64,000 bases of DNA from Flavobacteriales bacterium UBA952 (GCA_002293185.1 DBCS01000008.1:395085-459084), one strand, 5' to 3'. Positions 17,443-27,493 are shown, numbered from the stretch's first letter. Made by a program: numbers and translations. Notes: generated from the letters alone by a model not told the origin.

Positions 17443-20400
17443 TTATTGTTTCACAAATTGCATAACAGTTCCTGTGGTTTGCTCATAAACACCGAGATAG
17501 TAAGTTCCGGCTGCAATTTTCGGGCTGAGTTCGATGGTTTGTTTTACTTTTCCGTTGTTGCTTTTAAGAACGAAGTTGGCCACTTGTTGCCCTTGTGCAT
17601 TGAAAAGTTTAGCGTCCAAGCTTGCACTATTTACGCCTTCGATTTCGAGTTCAAAAACCCCATGGTTCGGATTTGGATAAAGGCTAATGAGCTCAAATGT
17701 CAGTTCTGCTATGCTTGAACTATTGACCGTTACTTCAATCGAGGTGACGCAACCGTTGTTGTCTTTTACATAACAAGTATAGGTGCCGATAGCTAAATTT
17801 GAGAAGAAGGAACCTGAATAGTAAGTTTGGCCGTCCATAGAATAGGTATATGGAGTGTTGCCACCTACACCTGATAACGCAATCGTTCCATCATTTCCAT
17901 TTGAAACAGTAGTACTCGCAACTAGTGTAAGCTCAGTTGGTTCTGTAATGGTGCTCGTGAATGCTTGTTGGCAGCCATTGGCATCGGTTGCCATAAGCAT
18001 GTAAGTTCCGGCCATCAAATTATTGAATACTGGATTACTCATTGTTGTTCCGCCATTGAGTGCGTAAGTATAAGGACTTGTTCCGCCGTTGACTTGAGCG
18101 GTCAGAACGCCGTCGTTGGCGCCATTGCAACTGATCATAGTCGGAATCATGTTTACACCTAGTGGCGCTGGTTCGGTTACTGTATAAAGCACACTCGTCG
18201 TGCAGCCGTTGGCATCAATGACGCCAATGGTATATGTGCCCGCACCGAGATTATTGAAGGAATTACTCGCTTGGTCAGCGCCGTTGTTGATCGAGTAGTT
18301 GTATGGTGCGCTACCTCCAGAAGGCGTAACCACTAGGTTGGCTGTTTGGGCCCCCGCACAAGCAATTGTGCTGGTTTGTGCTAGCGTAGCCCCGATAGTT
18401 GTGGTAGCAGTAATAGTTATACTTCCGGACGTCGTACACCCTTGGTTATCAGTTACCGTATAATTGTATATTCCAGCGCCTAGGTTCGTAAAGGTATTGG
18501 AACTTTGCGGTGTATTGTTATTGACCGAATAAGTAAATGGGCCGTTGTTTCCTGTTGCGAGCAGTTGAATCTCGCCATTCGTTGCATTGCAACTTGGTTG
18601 TTGACTCACCACAGGATTGACAATGGCTCCTGAGGCGCCGATAACGTTAATGCTGAGGTTGTATTCATCATTGCAAGTATTTTCATCATTTGTACTTGAA
18701 TTGATGGTTGAAAGCTGGAGCGTAAGCGTGTTGTTGCCGGTTTGTAGCCCTGCTACCGTTATCAGGATAGTATCGACCTGTTGGTAGCTTGTTAAATTAT
18801 TACTTGTGTAATTTTGAGTGAGCGAGGGAGAACTTCCTACTTGAGTGGAAACCGAAAAAGTATTGACCGCGTTAGCTCCTCTATTTTCAACTACAACGGC
18901 AATTTGTGTACTCGAACCACAGATACCACCTGTTTGTACCGTAAAAGCATCTAAAATGGCTAAATCGAGGCTGTCAGGGTTCATTTTAAATGCCGAAACA
19001 TTTGTGACAATATTGTTGTTTGCGTTCATTACAACACCAGTATAGTAGAAAGTAAGGCCATCAAAGTCATCGACGCACATATGGTGGTAGTCACCCCAGC
19101 GCGTATTAGAGGTCCGTGAAGACATACCTTGCTTGATCATGGTCTCGGGCAGTGTCATTTGACCGAGCGGATCACATGCTTTTCGACCAGTCATTTGAAT
19201 CGAGGGGTAGTCTGGTGCTGTAGCGCTAGAGGTAGAGTAGGCCATCATAATATTGCCGTACTTATCGATATTAATAGCGGGCATCCAGCGGTTGAGTGTC
19301 GTGCCTGGCGCATATGTTCCTTCTTGAAATAAAGACCAAGCACCGGTGCTTCCTGCTGCTCTGCGCAGTTCTAACCAACGCACACCAGCTCGGTTAGAGC
19401 CATTGACGTCAGTTGCCAAACACAGCGCCATAGCCTGATGGTCATTGAATACGCGCATAGGCGCTTTGTACATAACACATTCGCGCAGTGGATCTAGTTT
19501 TACGGTGGTGCCGGGTTGCGCAATACAAGAAAAACTGGTGAGCCCGCACAAATCAGAATCAATTTCTGTGATGGGTACATCTTGAATTTTGGCAACACTT
19601 CCCGTGTTGTTGGTCCAGTTGATGGTCATTTCCCAAATTTCAATCCAATCATTTGAAGGGCTGTCAGGTGCTCCGTTGCTATGCTTTTCGTCGTCTCGGT
19701 GGCGTACAAATAAAGGTTTTTGACCAGCTGGAGCAGCTAAATCGCCTTCTAGATCTACGGGTGTGATCGATTGAAATCCAAAACCGTTGAGGGTGTAGCC
19801 AATTGGTACGCCAATAAAAGGAGAGTTGGCCCCGGATATTAATGCGCTGAGCTTCATAGCGTAGACCCTTGGTGGCCCGCCTTCATTAGTGGTTGCAAGC
19901 AAAGCATCAGAAGTTTCGGAAATGCTCCATTTTGGATAGTCTGGAAAATTTGGACAGGAAAATTGATAAAAATGGTAAGCTCCTTGGGGGTTACTGGTTT
20001 GAGAAACATAGACCAATAACTTCTTTTGTGCTTGCGTAGCAAATTGCGTTATGATCCAACGTTTGGCACTTTTATAATATAGAATAATGGGATCGCCAAG
20101 TCCGCCAACTGTAGGGCTGGCAAGTGTAGTGGCCATCACGAGGGTTCCACTTACACTAGCTCCGGTATTCTTATTGAATATTTTATAGGAACCTCCGCTT
20201 CCTGAGTTTGTGCCTTGGATGTAAACGCTAGAATCGGCCTCACCAGTTGGATCAGGCGGAGAAATACCATTTCCAATGCCTTGAACCTGCCAAATTAGGC
20301 TTGCTGAGGTCGTTTTTTGCGTGTTTTGGTGCTGTTGCCAAACCCAGTCTGGTTGGTGCTCGTTTGATCCGAACTGAACAGGTAATTCTCGTCCTTTGAA

Positions 20401-20553
20401 ATTAGGAATAACGATGTCTTTTGAATTCGCAGCTTCGCTTGGTGCTGGAACCAGGTGCGCAATAGTTGGGCTAACATAGCCATAAAAGGTCGCTTCTTGT
20501 GCAAAGAGTTGGAAGCTGAGCAAAAGGGTTCCGATAAGGTAGAAAATTTTCAT
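17443..20553 (-). CDS. Exported SprB-repeat protein with T9SS domain
   Basis: A 1036-residue secreted or cell-surface protein. The signal peptide (1-18) ends LFAQ. Residues about 55-530 are a large beta-rich domain with WIEIWEM and GDYHHMCVDDFDG segments, probably a propeller. A CARDB-like sandwich follows (about 545-630). Three to four SprB-type repeats come next (about 640-945), each with PYTYS, a NLxAGTY step and a V.D.NGC end. The C-terminus is a T9SS type A domain (SLYPNPNHGVFEL, AGTYYLGVYEQ). SprB repeats occur in gliding adhesins, but this protein is far shorter than SprB. No gliding genes are in the window. Confidence 0.85.
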   Translation of the reverse strand: MKIFYLIGTLLLSFQLFAQEATFYGYVSPTIAHLVPAPSEAANSKDIVIPNFKGRELPVQFGSNEHQPDWVWQQHQNTQKTTSASLIWQVQGIGNGISPPDPTGEADSSVYIQGTNSGSGGSYKIFNKNTGASVSGTLVMATTLASPTVGGLGDPIILYYKSAKRWIITQFATQAQKKLLVYVSQTSNPQGAYHFYQFSCPNFPDYPKWSISETSDALLATTNEGGPPRVYAMKLSALISGANSPFIGVPIGYTLNGFGFQSITPVDLEGDLAAPAGQKPLFVRHRDDEKHSNGAPDSPSNDWIEIWEMTINWTNNTGSVAKIQDVPITEIDSDLCGLTSFSCIAQPGTTVKLDPLRECVMYKAPMRVFNDHQAMALCLATDVNGSNRAGVRWLELRRAAGSTGAWSLFQEGTYAPGTTLNRWMPAINIDKYGNIMMAYSTSSATAPDYPSIQMTGRKACDPLGQMTLPETMIKQGMSSRTSNTRWGDYHHMCVDDFDGLTFYYTGVVMNANNNIVTNVSAFKMNPDSLDLAILDAFTVQTGGICGSSTQIAVVVENRGANAVNTFSVSTQVGSSPSLTQNYTSNNLTSYQQVDTILITVAGLQTGNNTLTLQLSTINSSTNDENTCNDEYNLSINVIGASGAIVNPVVSQQPSCNATNGEIQLLATGNNGPFTYSVNNNTPQSSNTFTNLGAGIYNYTVTDNQGCTTSGSITITATTTIGATLAQTSTIACAGAQTANLVVTPSGGSAPYNYSINNGADQASNSFNNLGAGTYTIGVIDANGCTTSVLYTVTEPAPLGVNMIPTMISCNGANDGVLTAQVNGGTSPYTYALNGGTTMSNPVFNNLMAGTYMLMATDANGCQQAFTSTITEPTELTLVASTTVSNGNDGTIALSGVGGNTPYTYSMDGQTYYSGSFFSNLAIGTYTCYVKDNNGCVTSIEVTVNSSSIAELTFELISLYPNPNHGVFELEIEGVNSASLDAKLFNAQGQQVANFVLKSNNGKVKQTIELSPKIAAGTYYLGVYEQTTGTVMQFVKQ

Positions 20554-20618
20554 AGATGATATTTTGAGTTTAGCACCTTGAAATTAGGAATTTTTAATGA
20601 TAATCGTTTCTGAACACT

Positions 20619-20626
20619 TAATTTTG
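20619..20626 (+). promoter_or_regulatory. -7 box immediately before yaaA
   Basis: TAATTTTG ends 5 nt before the ATG at 20632. If transcription starts at the usual few bases after the box, the mRNA is leaderless or nearly so. Confidence 0.5.
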
Positions 20627-20631
20627 AGGCA

Positions 20632-21381
20632 ATGAAAATGATTTTATCCCCAGCTAAGCTCATGCGCCCTCATCAAGTGCCGTTCACTGGCAAGCCTATT
20701 TATTTGAAAGAGGCTAAAGCATTGATGAAAAATTTAAAAGTGTGGTCTGCCAAGGAACTGAGTACCCGAATGAAGCTTTCTGAGACCAAAGCAAAGGAAA
20801 CCTACCAAATCATTCAATCATGGGGTGCTAAAAAGAATCAAGTCAATACGAGCCCTGCGCTGTTCGCCTATATTGGAGAAGCCTTTAAAGCACTTGACGC
20901 CGATACGTGTTCGCAAGACGAATTGGCATACTTGCAGCGTCACTTATTCATTCTATCTGGAAATTATGGCATTTTAAAGCCTTTGGATCGGATAGAAATG
21001 TATCGCTTGGAAATGGCACAGCGAGGTGTGGCTTCTGAAGGCTTATCACTTTACGAATTTTGGCGTATCAAAGTTGAAAATTATATGTCGAAGGCCCTGG
21101 CAAAAGAGGAGTTTTTATTGAATTTAGCGAGCTCCGAATACAGTGACCTCATTCAGGCGCCCAAGTTGCGTTCACGCATGGTAACACCGCAATTTTTTGA
21201 AGAGAAAAACGGGCAACTCAAAGCAGTTTCTGTATTTTCTAAACAAGCCAGAGGAACCATGGCACGTTGGTGTGCTCAAAATTCAATTGATAACCCGGAA
21301 GAAATTAAAAATTTTACAGCATTAGGATATACATTCGTGGCTGCGCAATCTAGCACTACTGATTGGATATTTATCCGTTGA
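20632..21381 (+). CDS. yaaA: YaaA family peroxide-stress protein (UPF0246)
   Basis: Cytoplasmic 249-residue protein of the YaaA/DUF328 family, which lowers free iron and limits oxidative DNA damage in E. coli. Family marks are ILSPAKLM at the start, LFILSGNYGILKPLDRIEMYRLEM in the middle (about 102-125), NLASSEYS, and SKQARGTMARW near the C-terminus. A second ATG lies 6 nt in (MKM), and the promoter box sits 5 nt before the first. It converges with the DUF2452 gene, overlapping its 3' end by 11 bp. Family and length agree well. Confidence 0.95.
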   Translation: MKMILSPAKLMRPHQVPFTGKPIYLKEAKALMKNLKVWSAKELSTRMKLSETKAKETYQIIQSWGAKKNQVNTSPALFAYIGEAFKALDADTCSQDELAYLQRHLFILSGNYGILKPLDRIEMYRLEMAQRGVASEGLSLYEFWRIKVENYMSKALAKEEFLLNLASSEYSDLIQAPKLRSRMVTPQFFEEKNGQLKAVSVFSKQARGTMARWCAQNSIDNPEEIKNFTALGYTFVAAQSSTTDWIFIR

Positions 21382-21847
21382 AATTAAAGTCCGGATTTTG
21401 TTCGATCACCTCCCAAGTATGATCAGCGAGCAGTTTTACGGTAGCTAAAAAGGTCAAATCTTGACCTGATCTTCCCCATGAAAGCGGGCCGATTAGTGAA
21501 AGCATTAATTTTTGATCTGCTTTTCTGTAGAGGTGATAGTCGTGATTGATGAGCGGTTCAAAGCGCAGTTCAGTCTGATAAATATAATCTGATATCGATT
21601 TTCGCGCTTGAATTTTCTGAGCCTGTGTGGCCAATAATTGCATTTGCTCGTAAATTTGCGAGAGCTGCATATCGGTTTGCTGGTTCATTGCGCTGAGGGC
21701 CCTACCTTTTAGTTTGCCGGTGTCTTCGGGCTTAATGACCGCACCGCCAACGGTATGTGCATAGGGAAGCAAATGCGGATTTTCAGCAATTTTATCCGGG
21801 TCAATCGGATTGACAAATGCTATTTTTGTTTTTTTCTTTTGCTCCAT
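21371..21847 (-). CDS. DUF2452 domain protein
   Basis: A soluble 158-residue protein starting with a lysine-rich MEQKKKTKIAFVNPIDPDKI. A long helix region follows (about 60-95), then FEPLINHDYHLYRK and LSLIGPLSWG, which match the DUF2452 family. The function is not known. It lies 1 nt after the FAD oxidoreductase gene on the same strand, so the two are very likely co-transcribed. Its 3' end overlaps yaaA. Confidence 0.82.
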   Translation of the reverse strand: MEQKKKTKIAFVNPIDPDKIAENPHLLPYAHTVGGAVIKPEDTGKLKGRALSAMNQQTDMQLSQIYEQMQLLATQAQKIQARKSISDYIYQTELRFEPLINHDYHLYRKADQKLMLSLIGPLSWGRSGQDLTFLATVKLLADHTWEVIEQNPDFNFNG

Positions 21848-21848
21848 T

Positions 21849-22970
21849 TTACACGAGTTTGCTCAGCGCATCGCCAACGGCAGTACCTATTGCTATGCCC
21901 ATTCCTCCCATACGAACACCTGCATGCACGTTTTTGTTCAGCGAACGAATAATTGGTTTTTTTTGAGCGCCAACACCCATTATGCCAGACCATTCTTGTT
22001 CGATTTCAAAGTGCTGTCCGGGGAGAATCTCCCGTGTTAGTTTATCGACAAGGGCTTGTCTGACGAGCAGGTTTTGCTCAAAATGGGTGGTGGTCTCTGT
22101 ATCGAAATCGAGATGACGCCCACCACCGAGTAAGATGCGCGGGCCAATATCCCGAAAATAATAATAACCGCGGTCCGCGTGAAACGTACCGCTGATGGAA
22201 TGTTTCAGGGGTTTGGTGAGCAGCACTTGGGCCCGCGCAGGTCTCAGCTCGTCTGCAAAGAATTGCTGTGCAAATCCGTTGGTACACAAGAACAGATGTT
22301 GGGTTTCAATTTGTCCGTGCGCTGTCTGGATCAAAACATTTTGTTCAGAAGCGCTCCAGTTTTCTACTTCGGTAGCAAATAAAAATTGAATATCCGCCAG
22401 TACACATTGTTTATAGAGTGTGGCCATAAGCAAGCCAGTATCAATACTGCCTTCATGTGCATTGAAATAGGCGGTATGGTAACCCTGAAATCCAAATTTC
22501 TGCTGAAACTCAGGATCGATTTTGTAGACCTCTTTTAATCCGAAACGATGCAGCATTTCTAAGTTGAGCTGCGCTAAAAAATCTGCATTTAGCGCGATGT
22601 CGTTCGGGCCGATTAAATCCCATGAACCACAATTTTTGTAGTTCATTTGACTGAGGCCTACACGGTTTTTGAGAAGTTCAAGACCTTTTAGCCGAAGTTC
22701 AACGGTTTCCCATACCTTTTCTTTTGGTATGTGTTGCAGGTCATCATTTAGTTCTGTAGGGCTACCAAAACAAGCAAAACCAGCATTTTTAGTACTAGCA
22801 CCCGTGGGTAAATACCCCCGCTCCAAGATCAATATTTTTTCGTTCGGAAAACGACTTTTTAAACTGAGTGCTGTCGACATGCCAACGAGTCCTGCACCAA
22901 CAATTACAAAGGTGTTGTTGTGCAGATATTGCTGGTGTTCCCAGAAACTTAATTGTTCGAAGCGCAGCAT
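21849..22970 (-). CDS. FAD-dependent amino-acid oxidase/dehydrogenase family (DadA-like)
   Basis: A 373-residue flavoprotein of the glycine/D-amino-acid oxidase (DAO) family. The FAD-binding motif VGAGLVGMSTALSL lies at about residues 24-37 after a short N-terminal helix. A GASTKNAGF segment (about 57-65) packs on the flavin. The end contains GVRMGGMGIAIGTAVGDALS, the second flavin-contact motif. It probably oxidises an amine or amino acid; the substrate cannot be read. It is co-transcribed with DUF2452 downstream, and a -7 box at 23011-23018 is the likely promoter. Confidence 0.85.
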   Translation of the reverse strand: MLRFEQLSFWEHQQYLHNNTFVIVGAGLVGMSTALSLKSRFPNEKILILERGYLPTGASTKNAGFACFGSPTELNDDLQHIPKEKVWETVELRLKGLELLKNRVGLSQMNYKNCGSWDLIGPNDIALNADFLAQLNLEMLHRFGLKEVYKIDPEFQQKFGFQGYHTAYFNAHEGSIDTGLLMATLYKQCVLADIQFLFATEVENWSASEQNVLIQTAHGQIETQHLFLCTNGFAQQFFADELRPARAQVLLTKPLKHSISGTFHADRGYYYFRDIGPRILLGGGRHLDFDTETTTHFEQNLLVRQALVDKLTREILPGQHFEIEQEWSGIMGVGAQKKPIIRSLNKNVHAGVRMGGMGIAIGTAVGDALSKLV

Positions 22971-23010
22971 TTTTTTTACTCGTTGATTTTTAGCAATTTT
23001 GTGACTGAAA

Positions 23011-23018
23011 CAAATGTA
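23011..23018 (-). promoter_or_regulatory. -7 box upstream of the FAD oxidoreductase
   Basis: The reverse strand reads TACATTTG, an exact TAnnTTTG, 40 nt before the ATG at 22970. Confidence 0.45.
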
Positions 23019-23060
23019 CCAAATTGTGTTGAATTGGTTATTTGATAAACGCTAAATGCC

Positions 23061-25580
23061 ATGACGAGATTCTTTATCGTAGTATTGTTATTCCTTCCTT
23101 TGGCAGCTCTTGCTCAGCGAGACTTTCTAGTTGTTATTGAAGGCAAGGCACAAAATCTGTTGGATCAGCAAGATGTTTATGGCGTCACTATTGATATCAT
23201 ACAGCAAGAAGCTGTTTTGACCAAAGTCATTAGCGATCAAAACGGACAATTTTACATATCTGCAAGAATTGCGCAAGGAACCCCGATCCAACTCAGGTTA
23301 ACAAAAGGAGGTTACCAAACCAAATTGATTCTTTTTGACCTCACCACCCTGCAAGGGCAAAGAAACAGTCCAAATGGCTTGTCTTTAATTCGGGACCTCA
23401 ATTGTGCACTATACGAGCTCAAACCAGATGTTGATCTCAGCTTTTCAAAAAATCAAATTACCGACAAATATGTATGGTCCGCGAATGCTATAGTACAGGT
23501 TCCTCTCACCAAGACCGAAGCTGATCAAAATGCACTTTCAGCGTATCAACTTGCTCTAGATCAAAAGCGCTATAATCTTCTCTTAAGTGCCACCAACCAA
23601 GCTTTGAGTTCTGCTGATCAAAATCAAGCACTTATTTTGCTAGACTCCATCTTACTGCTTCGACCAACAGATTCATTTGCCTCACAAAAGAAACTACAAA
23701 TAGAAGCCGATCAAGCTGCAGCGCTCAAGCGCAGCCAAGCCGAAGCTCGGCAGTCCGTTTTGTTAAACGAAGCTATTTCTGCAAGAACAGCAAACGACCT
23801 GGTTTTGGCGAGCACTAAAATTAAAGAAGCCGCTGCTGTTTTGCCTAATAATCCGAAGGTTGTTACAGAGCAAAACCTGATCAACAGCCTAATTACAGAT
23901 GTTGAAAACGAAAAAGCCAAAACACAGGCATTTCAGAACGCAATGAAAGCAGCTGCAGCATTTGTCACTTCCAAGAAGTACGACGATGCAGAGGCCAAAT
24001 ACAAAGAAGCACAACTCATCAAACCCTCTGAAAAAGAGGTGGTAAATGCCCAACTTGCCGCACTCAAAGCATTGAAGTTCGATATCCAGAACGAACTTGA
24101 GCTCAAGGCAACACTTAAGTTAGCCAATGAACAATTTGTTCAAAAGAAATACGAAACTGCACTTGAAACCTACAAAAAAGCAGACCAACAAATCGCACTT
24201 TTTAGCAAGCAAAATCTGATCGATAAATACTCAAAAGAATTGCAAGAAGGTGTCCTTCGCGTCACCGAAGGAATCAATTCTATGTCTCAGGTTTACCAAA
24301 ATCAGCTGGCCAAAGCAAATGAAAATTTCTTGAAAGGCCCCGTGTTTTATGGCACAGCCAAATCAATTTTAAATTCTGACCCTATGAAAAGCCGTCAGAA
24401 CGAGCCAGAGGTCATTGCACTCAAAGAAAAGATTGCTTCCATGGAGAAATACTACTCGGACAGAAAAGAAGCGTATCGGATTACAAAAAGCAAAGAAAGC
24501 ACAATGGCACTAGGTGCGCTTGAAAAAATCCATGCTCAGGCCCTAGTTCAGCAGCAGTATCTGAATGCGGCCGAGATTCCTGCACTGCAAAAAAGCATCG
24601 ACTCTCTTAAACAAATACTCAAGCCTGTTCAAGCGGTTCAGGTAAAACCAGATGTAACGGTGGAACCTGCAGGTATTCGCCTTACTGCGCCAGGAGAGCC
24701 GCTACGCAATGAGAACTCGATGGTTTTTAATGACCTGCTAATCACTAGAGAGGCCAAGCAAGAAGCACCTTACAGAATCCAGCAAGAAATCAAAACAGAA
24801 GTTGATTACCAAAATTATTTTGCGCAACAAAGTGCACAAGTGGGTTCTTTTGAAACCAATACCCAGCTCGAAATGACGCGTTCCCAACGCGAGCTCTCGG
24901 CCAAACAGTACGCCGATAACCAAGCTATTTTGCAATCCGACAAAATTCAAAATACCCAAGAATATGAAGTTGCGCTTAAAAATCGAGAGGCAGCAGCAGC
25001 AGACCGACAACAAGAAAATATGGACAATCTTACCGATTGGAAGGATGCCAAAGACCATCAAAATCAGACGGACAAAAACCTTTCTGAGCAGCGCCAAGAA
25101 GCTGAACTCAAAAGACTGAATGAATTTCAGAATGTTTTGGAGCTCCAGGATCAAAAAGATTTGATTGTAGCGGAGCAAAACATGACGGCAGCGAATGCCC
25201 GCGCGCAAGAGGTTACAATGACCAAACAACAGCAGCAAGAGGCCGCCACAATAGAAGGTCAAATACAATTTGAAAAAATTCAGCAAACCGCTGCTTCTGC
25301 CGTTCAGCTCAAAACCGTTCCAAATTACCTCCGCGATGAAGACGGCGTCTTATTTGCTCCCAACTCCTTTACTGAAAAGACTTATCAAATCAAAAATAGC
25401 GAGGGGTATGTCATTAGGGTTATCATCAGAAGAGTAGTTGTTGATTCAAACGGATACGGTGTAGTTTATGAGCAAACCACCGATGAAAATGGCAAAACTT
25501 ATTTTACAAGAGACGGACAAGTGAGTACTGAATATGTTTGGTTCAATGACTCAAGCGGCGCAAACGTCCTCAAAAAGTAA
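23061..25580 (+). CDS. Large exported coiled-coil/TPR-like protein of unknown function
   Basis: An 839-residue protein that I do not recognise by name. A signal peptide (about 1-18) ends ALAQ. Residues about 22-110 look like a carboxypeptidase-regulatory-like sandwich (VTIDIIQQ, ISDQNGQFYIS). Residues about 155-420 are helical with TPR-like units (AEAKYKEAQLIKPSE, YETALETYKKADQQI). Residues about 600-765 are a charged Q/E/K-rich coiled coil. The last 75 residues are beta-rich (YVIRVIIRRVVVDSNGYG, TYFTRDG) and resemble a C-terminal module of other large flavobacterial proteins. It probably sits in the periplasm. mpl starts 4 nt after its stop, so the two are co-transcribed, which hints at an envelope role. 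Confidence 0.75.
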   Translation: MTRFFIVVLLFLPLAALAQRDFLVVIEGKAQNLLDQQDVYGVTIDIIQQEAVLTKVISDQNGQFYISARIAQGTPIQLRLTKGGYQTKLILFDLTTLQGQRNSPNGLSLIRDLNCALYELKPDVDLSFSKNQITDKYVWSANAIVQVPLTKTEADQNALSAYQLALDQKRYNLLLSATNQALSSADQNQALILLDSILLLRPTDSFASQKKLQIEADQAAALKRSQAEARQSVLLNEAISARTANDLVLASTKIKEAAAVLPNNPKVVTEQNLINSLITDVENEKAKTQAFQNAMKAAAAFVTSKKYDDAEAKYKEAQLIKPSEKEVVNAQLAALKALKFDIQNELELKATLKLANEQFVQKKYETALETYKKADQQIALFSKQNLIDKYSKELQEGVLRVTEGINSMSQVYQNQLAKANENFLKGPVFYGTAKSILNSDPMKSRQNEPEVIALKEKIASMEKYYSDRKEAYRITKSKESTMALGALEKIHAQALVQQQYLNAAEIPALQKSIDSLKQILKPVQAVQVKPDVTVEPAGIRLTAPGEPLRNENSMVFNDLLITREAKQEAPYRIQQEIKTEVDYQNYFAQQSAQVGSFETNTQLEMTRSQRELSAKQYADNQAILQSDKIQNTQEYEVALKNREAAAADRQQENMDNLTDWKDAKDHQNQTDKNLSEQRQEAELKRLNEFQNVLELQDQKDLIVAEQNMTAANARAQEVTMTKQQQQEAATIEGQIQFEKIQQTAASAVQLKTVPNYLRDEDGVLFAPNSFTEKTYQIKNSEGYVIRVIIRRVVVDSNGYGVVYEQTTDENGKTYFTRDGQVSTEYVWFNDSSGANVLKK

Positions 25581-25584
25581 GTCA

Positions 25585-26961
25585 ATGCAAGTACATTTTA
25601 TCGCCATAGGTGGAAGCGCCATGCACAATCTCGCCATTGCCCTTTCTAGAAAAGGAATGCAAGTGTCAGGATCAGACGACGAAATCTTTGAACCTTCCCT
25701 TTCTAGGCTGCAAAAGCAAGGTATTTTACCGCAGCAACTCGGTTGGGATCCTACCCTTATTCACAACGGTTTGGCAGCGGTTATTCTCGGGATGCATGCT
25801 CGTGCTGATAACCCTGAACTTCTCGCAGCAAAAGAGTTAGGTATTCCTATTTACAGTTATCCAGAGTACCTCTACGAACAGAGTAAAGAAAAAATAAGAG
25901 TCGTAATCGGCGGTAGTCATGGCAAAACGACGATTACATCGATGCTTTTACACGCTGTGGCTAAACTCGGCCTAGATGTGGACTACATGGTGGGTGCCCA
26001 GCTAGAAGGCTATGACTGTATGGTTAAGCTTACTCAAGAGGCCAAATATATGATTCTAGAAGGGGACGAATACTTGAGCTCCCCAATAGATCGCCGTCCT
26101 AAATTCCATTTGTATAGGCCCAATATTGCCCTGCTTTCAGGAATCGCCTGGGACCACATCAATGTGTTTCCAACTTTTGAGAATTATATTTCTCAATTCG
26201 AAACCTTTGTAGCGCTCATTGAGCCCAACGGCTCGTTGGTCTACAACCTGGAAGACCCCGAGATTCACAAAATTGCCCAAAACGCAGCTGGTATTCATTT
26301 ATTTGCTTATCAAACGCCGAGCTTTGAACCCACGGAAAATGGAACCCTGCTTACTTATAATGGTGAGCAGTACCACTTACGCGTCTTTGGCGGGCACAAC
26401 TTACAAAATTTAATGGGGGCTATGCATGTAGCTATTCAAATGGGCATTTCGTCCAACGATTTTCTGACGGCAATGTCTGATTTTACCGGCGCAGGCAAGC
26501 GTTTACAAAAAGTGGTATCGCAAGACACTTTTGTGATGTATAAAGATTTTGCACATTCTCCATCCAAACTCAAAGCAACTACAGCCGCTGTTAAAGCGCA
26601 GTATCCAGACCGTAAAGTGATTGCCTGTATGGAACTTCATACGTTTAGTTCGCTACAAAAAGGATTCTTGCCACAGTATAACGGTGCTATGGACGCTGCT
26701 GATCAGGCACTGGTTTATTTTAGTCCGGATGTAGTAGAACATAAAAAATTACCCGCGCTTCAAACCGAGGAGGTAAAGGCTGGTTTTGGTGGGGCTGTAC
26801 AAATTTGTACGCAAACAGAAGATGTGTTGGCATTTATTGAAGCCCAGGATTGGCACAATAAAGTACTGCTCATGATGTCAAGCGGAAATTTTGATGGAAT
26901 TGACTATGATGCCCTTGGGCAAAAGTTGTGTGCGCGTCTGGCGTTTGATGCTAGTCTCTAA
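25585..26961 (+). CDS. mpl: UDP-N-acetylmuramate:L-Ala-gamma-D-Glu-meso-DAP ligase Mpl
   Basis: A Mur-ligase family enzyme of 458 residues that joins recovered murein tripeptide to UDP-MurNAc, a step of peptidoglycan recycling. The N-terminal Rossmann start is FIAIGGSAMHNLAIAL, where MurC would have GIGG(S/T)GMSG. The ATP site is GGSHGKTTITSML (about 111-123). DFAHSPSKLKATT is typical of the C-terminal domain. I chose the ATG at 25585, 4 nt after the upstream stop; a longer start would overlap that gene by 47 nt. MurC is the main alternative, but the N-terminus favours Mpl. Confidence 0.9.
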   Translation: MQVHFIAIGGSAMHNLAIALSRKGMQVSGSDDEIFEPSLSRLQKQGILPQQLGWDPTLIHNGLAAVILGMHARADNPELLAAKELGIPIYSYPEYLYEQSKEKIRVVIGGSHGKTTITSMLLHAVAKLGLDVDYMVGAQLEGYDCMVKLTQEAKYMILEGDEYLSSPIDRRPKFHLYRPNIALLSGIAWDHINVFPTFENYISQFETFVALIEPNGSLVYNLEDPEIHKIAQNAAGIHLFAYQTPSFEPTENGTLLTYNGEQYHLRVFGGHNLQNLMGAMHVAIQMGISSNDFLTAMSDFTGAGKRLQKVVSQDTFVMYKDFAHSPSKLKATTAAVKAQYPDRKVIACMELHTFSSLQKGFLPQYNGAMDAADQALVYFSPDVVEHKKLPALQTEEVKAGFGGAVQICTQTEDVLAFIEAQDWHNKVLLMMSSGNFDGIDYDALGQKLCARLAFDASL

Positions 26962-27493
26962 ATACAACTCTGCGATAAATCACAGCTATGAGCAGGCTAT
27001 TTAAGGTGCTGTAAACTAAGAGTGCCAAAAGACTTACACTAAGTGTAAATTGTGGGTCGTACATCATGGCGGTATTTTTGCGTGCCATAGCGATAATCTC
27101 GGCATCACTTTTATTTTCTAATGCGCTACTTGCTTTGCGAATCTCGGCAATTTCTTCTTTGCTATCCATCTTGCGCTCGTAGGCTGCCCTTTTATTCGCA
27201 TTGAATTGTGGATAGATATCCTGGTAATAAAAAAACAAAAAGAAACTCACCACAAGGGTATAAGGTAAGCCAACAGTGAGGCCTGCTTTGATATCAGTTA
27301 GGATGTTGCTTTGCGCTGTATCGAATCTTTTTTTGCGGTACATAAATAGCGCTATGGCACATGTCAAGAGTGCCATATTGAGCAGTACAAAAATTTGGAT
27401 TTGATCTAGGCGCCAATTCAACCAAAAGGCAAGCATTTTGAGCGCAACCCAAAGCCCACTAAAAAAGAGTCCGTTCAGCCAACCTTTGTTCAT
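26951..27493 (-). CDS. DUF4199 membrane protein
   Basis: An inner-membrane protein of 180 residues with four hydrophobic segments (about 5-24, 31-51, 72-92, 152-174). Between the third and fourth lies a charged stretch (about 98-145, KRAAYERKMDSKEEIAEIRKA). This layout is the DUF4199 family, common in Bacteroidota and of unknown function. Its ATG overlaps the rho stop, so it is translated from the rho mRNA. Its 3' end overlaps mpl by 11 bp in convergent orientation. Confidence 0.85.
   Translation of the reverse strand: MNKGWLNGLFFSGLWVALKMLAFWLNWRLDQIQIFVLLNMALLTCAIALFMYRKKRFDTAQSNILTDIKAGLTVGLPYTLVVSFFLFFYYQDIYPQFNANKRAAYERKMDSKEEIAEIRKASSALENKSDAEIIAMARKNTAMMYDPQFTLSVSLLALLVYSTLNSLLIAVIYRRVVFRD

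Noticed and set aside
17700..18640. Regular repeats as a CRISPR array
   Set aside because: The repeats are degenerate at DNA level and encode SprB protein repeats in one continuous reading frame.
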